Source: Verrucomicrobiota bacterium (GTDB lineage Bacteria; Verrucomicrobiota; Verrucomicrobiia; Methylacidiphilales; UBA1321). From it: DNA of 44,793 nucleotides. A program made the translations under genes and the position numbers. The stretch's first letter is position 1; each line of letters opens with the position of its first letter. Where the stretch lies: contig JABDGH010000017.1 of assembly GCA_013286145.1 (NCBI GenBank), positions 1 to 44,793 on the forward strand. Direction: 5' to 3'. The notes below the pieces were generated by a model. That model made no database searches. It had not been told where the DNA came from and worked only from the letters and a program-made list of their open reading frames with translations. Positions 1 to 9,130 of this stretch are shown here, piece by piece.

Positions 1-177
1 ATCGGCAACGTTCCCGGCGCGGTTCTCGGCGCGTTGATTCTCGGCCTTACCGAATCGCTGACCACCTTGCAACTGGGCAGCGAATGGAATGACGTCACCA
101 CTTTCGGCCTGCTGATGCTGGTGCTTTTATTGCGTCCACGCGGCCTGCTCGGCGAACGAGTGGCGGACAAAGTGTGA
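1..177 (+). CDS. livH: Branched-chain amino acid ABC transporter permease LivH, C-terminal fragment
   Basis: Only the last 58 codons are in the window; the gene enters from the left edge. The fragment reads IGNVPGAVLGALILGLTESL and ends in RPRGLLGERVADKV, the usual LivH end with a GNxPGAxLG loop, a last membrane helix and an RPxGLLG tail. LivH is one of two inner-membrane permeases of the LivHMGF importer. The stop codon (175-177) overlaps the GTG at 174 and lies 2 bases before the ATG at 180 of livM, so the two are co-translated. Function as a leucine/isoleucine/valine importer is inferred from family and order; related systems carry urea or amides. Confidence 0.85.
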   Translation: MGNVPGAVLGALILGLTESLTTLQLGSEWNDVTTFGLLMLVLLLRPRGLLGERVADKV

Positions 178-179
178 TT

Positions 180-1454
180 ATGAATTCACGATGGCGTCCC
201 TATCTCCTGGGTATTCCAGGACTCGTGGCCATTACGTTTCCCTTTCTCTGGCTGAAACTGGATCCCGATTACAACAAGAACACTGTCGCCGTGGCCTGGG
301 CTCCGTGGCATGGACTGCAATTTTTTAGCGACCTCTCACCCGTCTTTCTTGTCGCCTTTTTGATCTGGCTCGGCGTTCAGGCCAACCGGCGTTTCGGCTG
401 GGACAAAGCACTGTCCCAAAGTCAGGCGTGGCGGCAGGCGGGCCACACCTGGACTCATTATTGGGCGTGGGGAATGATGCCGCTGGTTCTTTCCGGCTCG
501 TTTTTTCTCAGCGCGTCGAGTTTGAGTCTGCTGACAAACGTCGGCATTTATATGCTGCTCGCCTTGGGACTTAACATCACTGTTGGCATGACAGGCCTGC
601 TCGTGTTGGGTTATGCCGGATTTTACGGCTTTGGCGCTTACTTCTTTGCTCTCTCCCAGCAAAACCTGCCCTACTTTCCCTGGTGGCTGGCAGCGCCGCT
701 GGCTTTTGTACTCGGGGGTCTCGTAGGTTATCTGCTCGGCCTTCCATGCCTGCGCTTGCGCGGCGATTACCTCGCCATTGTCACGCTCGGCTTCGGTGAA
801 GCTTTTCGCGAGATGATGCGCAATCTCGATGTCACGGGTTCCGACAAGGGAATCATCCTTCATAACAACGCCGTGTTTAGCGGGTTCGCCGGAATGAATA
901 GCGGACAAATGGGCTATTTATTCGCGGCTCTTATTTTATTTCTGGCCGTGTTCCTAGTGCAGAGACTCTACCATTCTCCCGTGGGCCGGGCCTGGATCGC
1001 CATCCGCGAAAACGAAGTGGCGGCGGCATCGTTGGGTGTACCGGTCGTGCAGATGAAACTGCTCGCGTTTTCCCTGAGCGCGGCAATTGCGGCCGTTGCG
1101 GGAGTGATCTATGGAGCCAAGGATGGGTTCGTCAGTCCCGCCATATGCGAATTTCAGCAATCGATCATGATCCTCGCCATGGTGATCCTCGGCGGTCTCG
1201 GCAATACTTATGGCGCACTTCTCGGCGCAGCGCTGCTCTATCTTGTCCCCGAATATCTCAAACTCATCCCCTCGATGATTCAAGGCAACCAATTCCTGAG
1301 CACCGCCGTCCCGCCTTTCCTGCGCGATGCGCTTCAGCACCTGTCCGATTACCGCCTGCTTCTTTTCGGGGCGGTCATGGTGCTGATGATGCTTTATCGA
1401 CCACAAGGTCTGCTCGGCAGCAGCAAAAGAAAAATGGAGATGCTGCATACATGA
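180..1454 (+). CDS. livM: Branched-chain amino acid ABC transporter permease LivM
   Basis: A 424-residue polytopic membrane protein, second permease of the importer. The core starts near residue 115 with NVGIYMLLALGLNITVGMTG, followed by the LGYAGFYGFGAYFFAL helix pair and the cytoplasmic loop VGRAWIAIRENEVAAASLGV that contacts the ATPases; it ends with YRPQGLLG. The extra N-terminal ~110 residues with additional membrane segments are seen in long LivM proteins such as that of E. coli (425 residues). The ATG at 180 is preferred to the GTG at 174, which adds only two residues. The stop overlaps the livG start (ATGA, 1451-1454). No periplasmic binding protein is visible; it may lie upstream of the window. 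Confidence 0.9.
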   Translation: MNSRWRPYLLGIPGLVAITFPFLWLKLDPDYNKNTVAVAWAPWHGLQFFSDLSPVFLVAFLIWLGVQANRRFGWDKALSQSQAWRQAGHTWTHYWAWGMMPLVLSGSFFLSASSLSLLTNVGIYMLLALGLNITVGMTGLLVLGYAGFYGFGAYFFALSQQNLPYFPWWLAAPLAFVLGGLVGYLLGLPCLRLRGDYLAIVTLGFGEAFREMMRNLDVTGSDKGIILHNNAVFSGFAGMNSGQMGYLFAALILFLAVFLVQRLYHSPVGRAWIAIRENEVAAASLGVPVVQMKLLAFSLSAAIAAVAGVIYGAKDGFVSPAICEFQQSIMILAMVILGGLGNTYGALLGAALLYLVPEYLKLIPSMIQGNQFLSTAVPPFLRDALQHLSDYRLLLFGAVMVLMMLYRPQGLLGSSKRKMEMLHT

Positions 1455-2221
1455 CCCCGTTGCTCGAAACCCGCGGACTCAGCAAAACCTTCGGCGGCTT
1501 GAAGGCTGTGCAGAAGGTCGATCTCAGTGTCGGTGCCAACCGAATCGTCAGCGTCATCGGCCCGAATGGTGCCGGAAAGACCACTTTTTTCAATTGCCTG
1601 AGCGGCATCTATCGTGCCGATGACGGAGCCATCCTGCTAGAAGGTCGCGACATCACGGGAAGCGCGCCACACCAGGTTTGCCGACTCGGCATGTCACGTA
1701 CTTTTCAGAATATCCGACTCTTCCCGGAGATGACCGTGCTCGAAAATATCCTCGTTGCGCAGTTCAAGCATCGCTCGCTTGCTCCCTGGCAACTCCTGCT
1801 GCACTCGACCCGTTTCCGCAACGAAGAAAAACAGAGCCGCGACGAAGCGCTCGATTTTCTGGAGTTCGTCGGATTGACTAAATATGCGGACACCATTTCC
1901 AGCAATCTCGCCTATGGATTGCAACGTCGCCTGGAAATCGCGCGCGCCCTGGCCACCCGTCCCCGGCTGCTTTTGCTCGACGAGCCTGCCGCCGGAATGA
2001 ATCCGCAGGAAACCGTGGAAATGGTGCAGTTGATTTCACGCATCCGCAACCGGGGTTTGGCCATCCTGCTCATCGAGCATCACATGAAAGTGGTGATGGC
2101 TATCTCCGACGAAATTCTGGTGCTCGATCACGGTGTTCCCATCGCTCACGGCACGCCGGAAAAAGTGCGCAACGATCCACAGGTGATCAAAGCTTACCTT
2201 GGCGAGGAAGTCGGTAACTAG
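1451..2221 (+). CDS. livG: Branched-chain amino acid ABC transporter ATP-binding protein LivG
   Basis: A 256-residue cytoplasmic ATPase. Walker A is GPNGAGKT at residues 37-44 and Walker B is LLLLDEP followed by AAGMNPQE. The signature region reads AYGLQRRLEIARALA, a mild variant of the LivG form SYGQQRRLEIARAL. The C-terminal part has the switch histidine (LLIEHHMKVV) and ends with KAYLGEE, the typical LivG tail. The reading frame stays open far upstream into livM, but the ATG at 1451, overlapping the livM stop as ATGA, gives the family N-terminus (LLETRGLSKTFGG). It pairs with LivF to energise uptake. Confidence 0.92.
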   Translation: MTPLLETRGLSKTFGGLKAVQKVDLSVGANRIVSVIGPNGAGKTTFFNCLSGIYRADDGAILLEGRDITGSAPHQVCRLGMSRTFQNIRLFPEMTVLENILVAQFKHRSLAPWQLLLHSTRFRNEEKQSRDEALDFLEFVGLTKYADTISSNLAYGLQRRLEIARALATRPRLLLLDEPAAGMNPQETVEMVQLISRIRNRGLAILLIEHHMKVVMAISDEILVLDHGVPIAHGTPEKVRNDPQVIKAYLGEEVGN

Positions 2222-2229
2222 GTCGCACC

Positions 2230-2931
2230 ATGTTGAAACTTCACGACGTCCACGCCGGTTATGGTGCCATCGAAGTCCTGAAAAACCTGACGCTCGAAGT
2301 GCAGGCCGGCGAAATCGTCGCGCTTCTTGGGGCCAACGGTGCAGGCAAAAGCACGACGTTGTTAACCATCGCTGGCGTAGTGCCGGTGCGAAGCGGAATG
2401 ATCACCTGGCAGGGCGCACCCTTGCCCACTGGCAAAGCGGATGTCGTTTTGCGCCAGGGGATTTGTCTCTGTCCGGAAGGCCGGCACATCTTCCCGCGTT
2501 TGACGGTGCTCGAAAACTTGATCAGCGGCAGCCTCCTCCTTCCGGCCAACCGCAATGCCGCCAAACTGGAGGAAATCTTTCATTACTTTCCGCTGCTGGC
2601 GGAACGGCGCAAACAACTCGGCGGCACACTCTCCGGCGGCGAACAACAGATGCTGGCCATTGGCCGCGCCATGATGGGAGAACCCAAACTGCTCATGCTC
2701 GACGAGCCATCCCTCGGTCTCGCCCCGCAGATTGTAAGCCGGATTTTTGAAATCATCCGGCTGATCAATCAAAAAGGCGTTCCAATTCTGCTCGTGGAAC
2801 AAAACGCGCAGCAAGCGTTGCGGATTGCCCATCGCGGATACGTCATCGTCACCGGAAAAAATCAGCTTACCGGCACAGGCGCGGAACTTCTCGCCAGCGA
2901 CGAAGTCCGCCAAGCCTATTTGGGTGAATGA
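2230..2931 (+). CDS. livF: Branched-chain amino acid ABC transporter ATP-binding protein LivF
   Basis: A 233-residue ATPase, partner of LivG. Walker A is GANGAGKST near residues 34-42, the signature is TLSGGEQQMLAIGRAMM, Walker B is LLMLDEPSLGLAP and the switch region is LLVEQNAQQALRIAHRGYV. The C-terminus VRQAYLGE is the standard LivF ending. It starts 8 bases after livG and is the last gene of the operon. Its last 16 bases overlap the 3' end of the convergent SDR gene, so there is no room for a separate terminator between the two. Confidence 0.92.
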   Translation: MLKLHDVHAGYGAIEVLKNLTLEVQAGEIVALLGANGAGKSTTLLTIAGVVPVRSGMITWQGAPLPTGKADVVLRQGICLCPEGRHIFPRLTVLENLISGSLLLPANRNAAKLEEIFHYFPLLAERRKQLGGTLSGGEQQMLAIGRAMMGEPKLLMLDEPSLGLAPQIVSRIFEIIRLINQKGVPILLVEQNAQQALRIAHRGYVIVTGKNQLTGTGAELLASDEVRQAYLGE

Positions 2932-3776
2932 AAATCAGCACTTAACCCCTCTCGAAAACTCGGATACTGCGGACTCCAGCCCGTCGCACGCAATTTCGCA
3001 TTGGAAACGCGCTTATTGGTCACGCCACGTTTGCGTTGTAAATTGACCGGGCCAAATGGCGGCATCGGTTTTTGAAGAAAATCGCTGCACCAGGCATAAA
3101 AATCGCGATAAGTGACGGGCGTATCATCGGTCGCGTTGTAAATTTCTCCCGGCGCACCCTCCTTGATCAGATGCAGCAGAGCGACCACCAGGTCGTGCTG
3201 GTGAATTTGGTTGATCCAGCGCAACCCATCCCCTTCGATGACAGCCTCGCCCTTGCCAAATTTCGAAAAAAGCGCGTCACGATTGGGGCCGTAAATTCCC
3301 GTGGAGCGCACAACCGTGGCACCTGCCGCCAGTACCACTTCTTCCGCTTCACGCAAAATCCGGCTCGTGGCACTGATTGGATCGGCAGCTGATTCTTCCG
3401 TAACCACCTCGCCTTGCGTTTGACCATAGACCGATGTTGAAGAGACAAAAAGTTGCCGAGCCTGCGGCTGATGCCGACCCATCATTCGAGCACCCTCTAA
3501 AAATACCTCTTTGTAGACAGCCTCGCCTCCTTTGCCGGAAGAGGCGCAATGAATCACAAGATCGTAAGTTTTGTGGATGTCGTTCCAAGCATTCCCGTCA
3601 GCAACACTACCCACAATTAGTTCTTGGAAGTGATGTTCTACAAGCTGGTCGGCACTCGTCTGGGAACGAACCCAAACGCCAACTTCGTCTCCTTGTTCCT
3701 TAAGACGAAGTGCCAAAGGCAATCCAACGTAACCGCAACCGATGATCAGAGTTTTGCGGGCCACTCGATGATCCAT
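2916..3776 (-). CDS. NAD(P)-dependent epimerase/dehydratase (atypical SDR, YeeZ-like)
   Basis: A 286-residue Rossmann protein. The N-terminal nucleotide-binding motif is LIIGCGYVGLPLALRL (GxGxxG), followed after ~80 residues by a serine-rich strand and SVYGQTQGEVVTEES, which resembles the SDR active-site segment. A canonical YxxxK pair is not obvious, as in the atypical SDRs that keep the fold but may act as oxidoreductases or sugar-nucleotide isomerases with other chemistry. The start lies 2 bases downstream of the stop of the small secreted protein gene, so both are probably one transcript. Substrate unknown. It converges on livF with a 16-base overlap. Confidence 0.75.
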   Translation of the reverse strand: MDHRVARKTLIIGCGYVGLPLALRLKEQGDEVGVWVRSQTSADQLVEHHFQELIVGSVADGNAWNDIHKTYDLVIHCASSGKGGEAVYKEVFLEGARMMGRHQPQARQLFVSSTSVYGQTQGEVVTEESAADPISATSRILREAEEVVLAAGATVVRSTGIYGPNRDALFSKFGKGEAVIEGDGLRWINQIHQHDLVVALLHLIKEGAPGEIYNATDDTPVTYRDFYAWCSDFLQKPMPPFGPVNLQRKRGVTNKRVSNAKLRATGWSPQYPSFREGLSADFHSPK

Positions 3777-3778
3777 CC

Positions 3779-4216
3779 CTACTTGGCGTTTAACATGATG
3801 ACCAGAACGGATGCGCCGTCGGTCTTTCCGCTCATATTCGGACTGAAACGGGCGATCAATTTTTTGTCGGAGCGTATCCAGGTGGACTTTTCGTTATGAG
3901 TCTTAAGTTGAACTGGATCCCAGGTTTTTCCATCGCTCTCAGCCGCGAGAATATGATCGATGTCCTGCTGGCTGATATCCGATTTGCCGGAGTCGCTGCT
4001 ATCACGCAAAAAAACTTCCATGGCCGAATGGTCTCCGTCAAAATAAACCGTGATCGAAAATCCGGCATGTTCAAAAAGCATCTGGCTGCCCATATCCTTC
4101 GCTGAGCCGTAACGCGCGCGCAGTTGCGAAATATCCTCGCCAATATTGGCCAGGGCTGCCGTCGGACATGCCAGGATAATCACGGCCAGTAATAATTGTC
4201 GCACGGAGAGGGTCAT
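3779..4216 (-). CDS. Small secreted protein of unknown function
   Basis: 145 residues. The N-terminus TLSVRQLLLAVIILACPTAALANIG is a convincing Sec signal peptide, with likely cleavage after ALA near residue 23. The mature part has an LRARYGSAKDM stretch and then two beta-rich segments (FSITVYFDGDHSAMEVFLRD and STWIRSDKKLIARF). No cysteine remains after cleavage and no catalytic motif is visible. It is the first gene of a two-gene minus-strand unit with the SDR protein. Small exported proteins with an 'ARYG' segment occur in Verrucomicrobiota and Planctomycetota as hypotheticals; I cannot assign a role. Confidence 0.6.
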   Translation of the reverse strand: MTLSVRQLLLAVIILACPTAALANIGEDISQLRARYGSAKDMGSQMLFEHAGFSITVYFDGDHSAMEVFLRDSSDSGKSDISQQDIDHILAAESDGKTWDPVQLKTHNEKSTWIRSDKKLIARFSPNMSGKTDGASVLVIMLNAK

Positions 4217-4304
4217 AGACGTTTCCCACTTATATCAAACCCAGTGGGCTTTCGCCCAGCCCGGAATCATGGTCGGGCAGAACTGGACAAAAAAGGCAGG
4301 TATT

Positions 4305-4308
4305 GGAG
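4305..4308 (+). promoter_or_regulatory. Shine-Dalgarno GGAG deciding a GTG start
   Basis: The bases GGAG (within TTGGAGAATAATCAGGTG) lie 9 bases before the GTG at 4318. This makes the GTG a better start for the gamma carbonic anhydrase gene than the TTG at 4303, which would place the purine-rich sequence inside the gene. Confidence 0.5.
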
Positions 4309-4317
4309 AATAATCAG

Positions 4318-4866
4318 GTGAATCCAACCGACCGTGCGCGTTTTCTTTTCGTTCAGCCGCAAATCGATCCGACCGCATATGTATCACCCCATGCCGTTAT
4401 CATCGGCGACGTACGACTTGCTGCACGAGTCAGCATCTGGCCGACTGCCGTGCTGCGCGGCGACATTAATTTCATCGAAATCGGTGAAGGCTCCAATGTG
4501 CAGGACGGGAGCATCGTTCATCTGGCGGATGATATGCCCGTGCGCGTGGGCAAGCTGGTAACGATTGGCCATCGCGCTGTCCTGCACGCCTGCACGGTGG
4601 AAGATGGATGCCTCATCGGCATGGGCGCGACAATCCTCGACGGCGCAACCATCGGCAAAGGCAGCATCGTCGGCGCTCATGCTCTCGTCACCAAAGGCAC
4701 CCAGGTTCCACCCGGTTCGCTGGTCATGGGCATGCCTGCGAAAGTTGTGCGCGCGTTACGTCCCGAGGAAATCGCCGAGATTCGCATTTGGGCCGATCAC
4801 TATATCGAACTGGGCCCGATTTATAAAAAAATCGGACAACCGTCTTCCGGCACTCAATCATCCTGA
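4318..4866 (+). CDS. Gamma carbonic anhydrase family protein (left-handed beta-helix)
   Basis: 182 residues from the GTG start. The protein is a left-handed beta-helix of hexapeptide repeats, seen as [LIV]GxxxxI steps such as VKVGKLVTIG-like and IGMGATILDGATIG. The zinc-ligand pattern of gamma carbonic anhydrases is present: His68 (SIVHL), His85 and His90 (IGHRAVLHAC). The RGDINFIEIGEGSNVQDG segment carries the conserved Arg-Asp and Gln-Asp residues. Members hydrate CO2 or have lost activity (YrdA/PaaY group). It ends 13 bases inside the 3' end of the convergent modC gene. An alternative TTG start at 4303 adds five residues. Confidence 0.88.
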   Translation: MNPTDRARFLFVQPQIDPTAYVSPHAVIIGDVRLAARVSIWPTAVLRGDINFIEIGEGSNVQDGSIVHLADDMPVRVGKLVTIGHRAVLHACTVEDGCLIGMGATILDGATIGKGSIVGAHALVTKGTQVPPGSLVMGMPAKVVRALRPEEIAEIRIWADHYIELGPIYKKIGQPSSGTQSS

Positions 4867-5558
4867 CGCAGACGCCAGACAGGTTCGGAACTGACCGTGA
4901 AAATCTTTTCGACCGGTCCTTGCCTGACCACACGTCCATGATCGAGCACCAGAATCTCAGTGCATAGTCGCTGCAACTCCCACGGCACATGAGAAACGTA
5001 AATCCAAGGAACCCGGAATTCGTTTCGAACCTGTTCGAGCAATTCCATCGTCTCTTCCCGCAAGGCGGCATCCAACGAAGAAAGAGGCTCATCCAAAAGA
5101 AGCAACCGGGGCGAGGAAAGAAGCGCGCGCCCCAACGCCACACGCTGCTTTTCTCCGCCGGAAAGATTGACGATCCGCCGCTGGAGAAGCGTCTGCAGAT
5201 TCAGCACGGAGACCACCCTATCGAAAGAAATCACGGCAAATCCCCGGCGTTGTCCCCCGTAGCGAAGATTTTCCTCCACCGAAAAATGAGGAAAGAGCGC
5301 TCCCTCCTGGGATACATAACCAATTCCGCGTTCGCGCGATGGCACCGATACCCGTGCAACACGATCTGTTAAAACAACATCATCCACGACGATTCGTCCC
5401 TTGGCCGGATGACGCACTCCGGCGATCAGATCAAGCAGCGATGTTTTGCCCGACCCGGATGGACCAAAAAGACCGAGAGTTTCCGTTTGCAGCGATAAAT
5501 CGAGCTCCAGCGCGAAATCGCTCAAGGGAAGCACGACCTTCTCGAAAACTAGCTTCAC
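4854..5558 (-). CDS. modC: Molybdate-type ABC transporter ATP-binding protein, short form
   Basis: A 234-residue ATPase. Walker A GPSGSGKT is at residues 32-39, the signature LSGGEKQR at 132-139, Walker B LLLLDEP with Asp156 and Glu157, then SSLD. It has the ModC N-terminus in which the first helix is followed directly by the amphipathic 'LELDLSLQTETLGLFG' strand. The family is usually ~350 residues with a C-terminal molybdate-binding TOBE (Mop) domain; that domain is missing here, so this ATPase probably lacks substrate feedback. Start overlaps the modB stop (ATGA). Tungstate or sulfate transport is possible; the substrate cannot be read from the ATPase alone. Confidence 0.8.
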   Translation of the reverse strand: MKLVFEKVVLPLSDFALELDLSLQTETLGLFGPSGSGKTSLLDLIAGVRHPAKGRIVVDDVVLTDRVARVSVPSRERGIGYVSQEGALFPHFSVEENLRYGGQRRGFAVISFDRVVSVLNLQTLLQRRIVNLSGGEKQRVALGRALLSSPRLLLLDEPLSSLDAALREETMELLEQVRNEFRVPWIYVSHVPWELQRLCTEILVLDHGRVVRQGPVEKIFTVSSEPVWRLRQDD

Positions 5559-6226
5559 TGTTTCCTCCGTTTGGAACCCAACACGCGCTCACCCAGCCAC
5601 ACCGCCGTGAAGGCAATCGCTATCAGATAAGCAAGCAGTCGCAACGCCGTGTCGTCGTCACCAAGCTGGACAAGATTGTAAATAGCCAGGGAGAGAGTCG
5701 CAGTTTTGCCCGGAATATTTCCGGCCAGCATGACCGTCGCACCAAATTCGCCCAGCGCGCGCGCAAAAGCCAGGAGCGTTCCCGCCACGATCCCCCGCGC
5801 GGCCAGGGGCAGTGTGATGGTAAAAAAAACACGCATCTCGCCCGCCCCCAAAGTCCGCGCAATCTGTTCCAGACGCGGATTAATTTCCTCGAACGCAACG
5901 CGCACGGAACGCACCAGCAGAGGAAAGGACATTACTGCCGCCGCGATGACCACGGCGCGCCAGGTAAAGACGATGGAAAGATCGAGCGATTCAAGCCACG
6001 AACCGATGGGCCCTCGACGTCCCAACAATTTCAGCAAAATAAGTCCCGTCGCCACGGGCGGCATGACCAGGGGCAATGCGGTTATCGTTTCCACGATGGC
6101 CTTGCCGGGCCAGTGAAAACGGGCCAGCACCCAGGCCAGCGCCAGTCCCGGCACCAGAATAAGAAGCGTCGCCAATGCCGCGCTTCCCACCGTAAACCAG
6201 ACAACTTGCCATTCGCTCGTGATCAC
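5555..6226 (-). CDS. modB: Molybdate-type ABC transporter permease
   Basis: A 223-residue inner-membrane permease with five to six membrane segments, close to the usual ModB length. The coupling loop reads IARTLGAGEMRVFFTITLPL followed by GIVAGTLLAFARALGEFGAT, the typical EAA loop of ModB. ALPLVMPPVATGLILL near residues 50-65 is also characteristic. It begins 6 bases after the uvrA stop and overlaps modC, so the three minus-strand genes may share a transcript. No ModA binding protein or ModE regulator lies nearby. Confidence 0.85.
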   Translation of the reverse strand: MITSEWQVVWFTVGSAALATLLILVPGLALAWVLARFHWPGKAIVETITALPLVMPPVATGLILLKLLGRRGPIGSWLESLDLSIVFTWRAVVIAAAVMSFPLLVRSVRVAFEEINPRLEQIARTLGAGEMRVFFTITLPLAARGIVAGTLLAFARALGEFGATVMLAGNIPGKTATLSLAIYNLVQLGDDDTALRLLAYLIAIAFTAVWLGERVLGSKRRKQ

Positions 6227-6232
6227 GCGACG

Positions 6233-9103
6233 TCACGCTCCCACATTCGCAAGACCCAGCGCCTTGCGAAGAAATTGACCCGTATAACTCGCCGGTTGCG
6301 CGGCCACGAATTCCGGTGTCCCCTTGGCCACAATCTGCCCGCCTCCCTCGCCGCCCTCCGGCCCGAGATCAATGACGTAGTCGGCGCATTTAATGACATC
6401 GAGTTGATGCTCAATGACCACCAGCGTATTACCGGCATTGCGCAATTTGAAAAGAACCTGCAGAAGTTGTTCGATATCTGCAAAGTGAAGGCCGCTGGTG
6501 GGTTCATCGAGGATGTACATCGTGCGCCCCGTGGCCCGTTTTGCCAACTCCGCGGCAAGCTTCACCCGCTGGGCCTCACCACCTGAAAGCGTCGTCGCAT
6601 GCTGGCCAAGCCGCAAATAACCGAGCCCCACCGCAGCCAGCGACTCCAGTTTATCCGCAGCCGCAGGGACGTTGCGAAAAAACTGAAGACCATCATCCAC
6701 GGTCATTTCCAGCACATCAGCGATGTTGAGTCCCTTGTAGGTAATTTCCAAAGTCTCGCGATTGAACCGCCGTCCGCCACACGCATCGCAGGTCACATAG
6801 ACTGGTGGCAGAAAATTCATCTCGATCTTGCGTACCCCGTCACCTTCACAATGCTCGCAGCGACCGCCTTTCACATTGAAACTGAATCGCCCCGGCCCAT
6901 AACCCCGCACACGCGATGAAGGCAACTGCGCAAAGAGATCACGGATCGTGTTGAAAGCGCCCGTATAGGTCAGCGGATTGGAACGCGGCGTGCGCCCAAT
7001 CGGCGTCTGGTCGATGACGATGACCTTGTCGATCAGGTCGAGTCCCTCGATGCCGTCGTGCGCGCCCGGCGCTTCCTTGGAATGATAGAAATGACGGAAC
7101 AAAGCGTGACAAAGAATGTCGTTCACCAGCGTGCTTTTACCCGAACCACTCACGCCCGTGACGCAGGTAAACAAACCGATTGGAAAACCGACCGTCAAAT
7201 TGCGCAAATTATTCTCGCGCGCGTTGATCACGCGCACCCAGCCCGATTGTGGTTTCAACCGGACTTTCGGAACGCGAATGGATTGCGTGCCGTTAAGGAA
7301 CTGACCGGTCAAAGATTTCGGATTGGCCAGGACTTCGGCGAGCGTGCCCGCGGCAACAATCTGCCCTCCCCGCGAACCGGCATGCGGCCCCAGGTCGACG
7401 AGATAATCGGCGGCGCGAATGGTGTCTTCGTCATGCTCCACCACGATCACCGTGTTGCCCAAATCGCGCAGTTCCCGAAGCGTCCCCAGCAACCGCTCGT
7501 TGTCGCGCTGATGCAATCCGATACTTGGCTCATCGAGAATATAGAGAACGCCTGTCAGCTTGGAACCGATCTGCGTCGCCAGGCGAATGCGTTGCGCTTC
7601 ACCGCCCGAAAGCGTGCCGCTCTCCCGATTCAGCGTCAGGTAGCCAAGACCCACATGGTTGAGAAAACCGAGTCGTTGCAAAATTTCACGGCGCACTTCC
7701 CCGCCAATTTTTTCTTCCTGCGGAGAAAGCGCCCATGTCTCCAGCCAGTTTTGCGCGACAGAAATCGAAAGTTGGCTGAACTGCGCAATGTTCAACCCAA
7801 CGCCGGGAGGCCCGCCGAGGGTCACCGCCAAAACCTCGGGACGTAACCGTGCACCGCCGCAAGTCTTGCAGGTCTCACGCGTCATGTATTGCTTGAGACG
7901 CTGCCGGGTCAACTCGCTTTTGCTCTCGCGATAGAGCCGGGTGAGTTGCGCAATCAGCCCCTCGAAAGGACGCTCCGCCACAACTTTTTTGCCATGGCGC
8001 GTACTCGTGAAGCTGATTTTTTCCTCGTCCGTTCCGTGAAGAAGCGCGTTTTGAAAAGCATCGCTGCATTCGCGCCAGGGACGCGTCATCGGTTCGTTGT
8101 AAGCCGCCGCCAGTGCCTCCAATTGACCCCGATAAAGCTTGGCCAAGGCAGGGGAACCCCTTCGCCAGGGTGCCACTGGCATATCTTCCAACAACACGGC
8201 GCCATCGGGAATCAAGAGCGCGGGATCGAAAACCGATTCCGTTCCGAGTCCGTCGCAAACAGGACATGCGCCTTGCGGACTATTGAAGGAAAAATGGCGC
8301 GGGGTGATTTCTGCAAAGCGATAACCGGTCTCGGGATCGAAGTTTTGATTACTCAGCGTCAATTCCTCGGTCACGGCATCGGGTGGCCCAAAGAGAACGG
8401 TGACAATGCCATTGCCCGTCTTGAGCGCAAGTTCCAGCGAATCGGTCAGTCGCGTCTTCACCGCGTCGTTGATCTTAAGCCGGTCAATTAACGCTTCGAT
8501 GGTATGGGCGCGTGATTTATCGAGGCGCGGCGGTTGCTCCAACTCGACAATGCGGCCATCAATGCGGGCGCGGACAAAGCCTTCGCGACGCAATTTTTCC
8601 ACCACGTCGCGAAACTCGCCCTTTTGCTTTTGAATAATGGGAGCCAGAAGTTGCACCGGCGTTCCTTCCTTCGCCGAAAGAACGCGATCCACCATTTGCT
8701 GAACCGACCAACGATGCAGCGGTTTTCCGGTCGCGGGATGGTGCGGCTGGCCGAGATGGGCAAAGAGCAGCCGCAAAAAATCGTGAATCTCCGTGGTTGT
8801 CGCGATGGTCGAGCGGGGATTGCCGCCCGCCGTGCGTTGCTCGATGGCAATCGCGGGTGAAAGTCCCTCGATAAAATCGACCTCGGGCTTCTCCATTTGT
8901 TCCAGGAACTGCCGCGCGTAGGTGGAAAGGCTCTCGACGTAACGGCGCTGCCCCTCGGCGTAAAGCGTATCGAAAGCAAGCGATGATTTTCCCGAACCGC
9001 TCACGCCGGTCATCACCACCAGCTTGTTGCGGGGAAGCGTCAGCGACACGTTCTTGAGATTGTGTTGCCGGGCCCCGCCGATTCGGATTTCCTCCATAGC
9101 CAT
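6233..9103 (-). CDS. uvrA: Excinuclease ABC subunit A
   Basis: 956 residues from the ATG at 9103 ([19 protein letters not shown]), close to the usual ~940. UvrA is the damage-sensing ATPase of nucleotide excision repair. Two ABC modules are present: Walker [13 protein letters not shown] near residue 34 and [11 protein letters not shown] near 650; signatures [16 protein letters not shown] and [14 protein letters not shown]. Zinc-binding cysteine pairs are CPVCDGLG with CKTCGGARL in the first half and CEHCEGDG with CDACGGRRF in the second. The frame is open 48 bases further upstream but those residues are not UvrA-like. The start faces the plus-strand orphan gene across only 27 bases. Confidence 0.97.
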   Translation of the reverse strand: MAMEEIRIGGARQHNLKNVSLTLPRNKLVVMTGVSGSGKSSLAFDTLYAEGQRRYVESLSTYARQFLEQMEKPEVDFIEGLSPAIAIEQRTAGGNPRSTIATTTEIHDFLRLLFAHLGQPHHPATGKPLHRWSVQQMVDRVLSAKEGTPVQLLAPIIQKQKGEFRDVVEKLRREGFVRARIDGRIVELEQPPRLDKSRAHTIEALIDRLKINDAVKTRLTDSLELALKTGNGIVTVLFGPPDAVTEELTLSNQNFDPETGYRFAEITPRHFSFNSPQGACPVCDGLGTESVFDPALLIPDGAVLLEDMPVAPWRRGSPALAKLYRGQLEALAAAYNEPMTRPWRECSDAFQNALLHGTDEEKISFTSTRHGKKVVAERPFEGLIAQLTRLYRESKSELTRQRLKQYMTRETCKTCGGARLRPEVLAVTLGGPPGVGLNIAQFSQLSISVAQNWLETWALSPQEEKIGGEVRREILQRLGFLNHVGLGYLTLNRESGTLSGGEAQRIRLATQIGSKLTGVLYILDEPSIGLHQRDNERLLGTLRELRDLGNTVIVVEHDEDTIRAADYLVDLGPHAGSRGGQIVAAGTLAEVLANPKSLTGQFLNGTQSIRVPKVRLKPQSGWVRVINARENNLRNLTVGFPIGLFTCVTGVSGSGKSTLVNDILCHALFRHFYHSKEAPGAHDGIEGLDLIDKVIVIDQTPIGRTPRSNPLTYTGAFNTIRDLFAQLPSSRVRGYGPGRFSFNVKGGRCEHCEGDGVRKIEMNFLPPVYVTCDACGGRRFNRETLEITYKGLNIADVLEMTVDDGLQFFRNVPAAADKLESLAAVGLGYLRLGQHATTLSGGEAQRVKLAAELAKRATGRTMYILDEPTSGLHFADIEQLLQVLFKLRNAGNTLVVIEHQLDVIKCADYVIDLGPEGGEGGGQIVAKGTPEFVAAQPASYTGQFLRKALGLANVGA

Positions 9104-9130
9104 AAACTGCCAGTCTAACACAACTAACAA

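Noticed and set aside
1145-1450. Longer N-terminus for LivG
   Set aside because: The extra ~100 codons overlap livM in another frame and are not LivG-like; the ATGA overlap at 1451 is the natural start.
5339-6586. 415-codon plus-strand open frame
   Set aside because: It is antisense to modC, modB and the uvrA end, all with clear motifs, and its product is Arg/His/Gln-rich with no recognisable domain.
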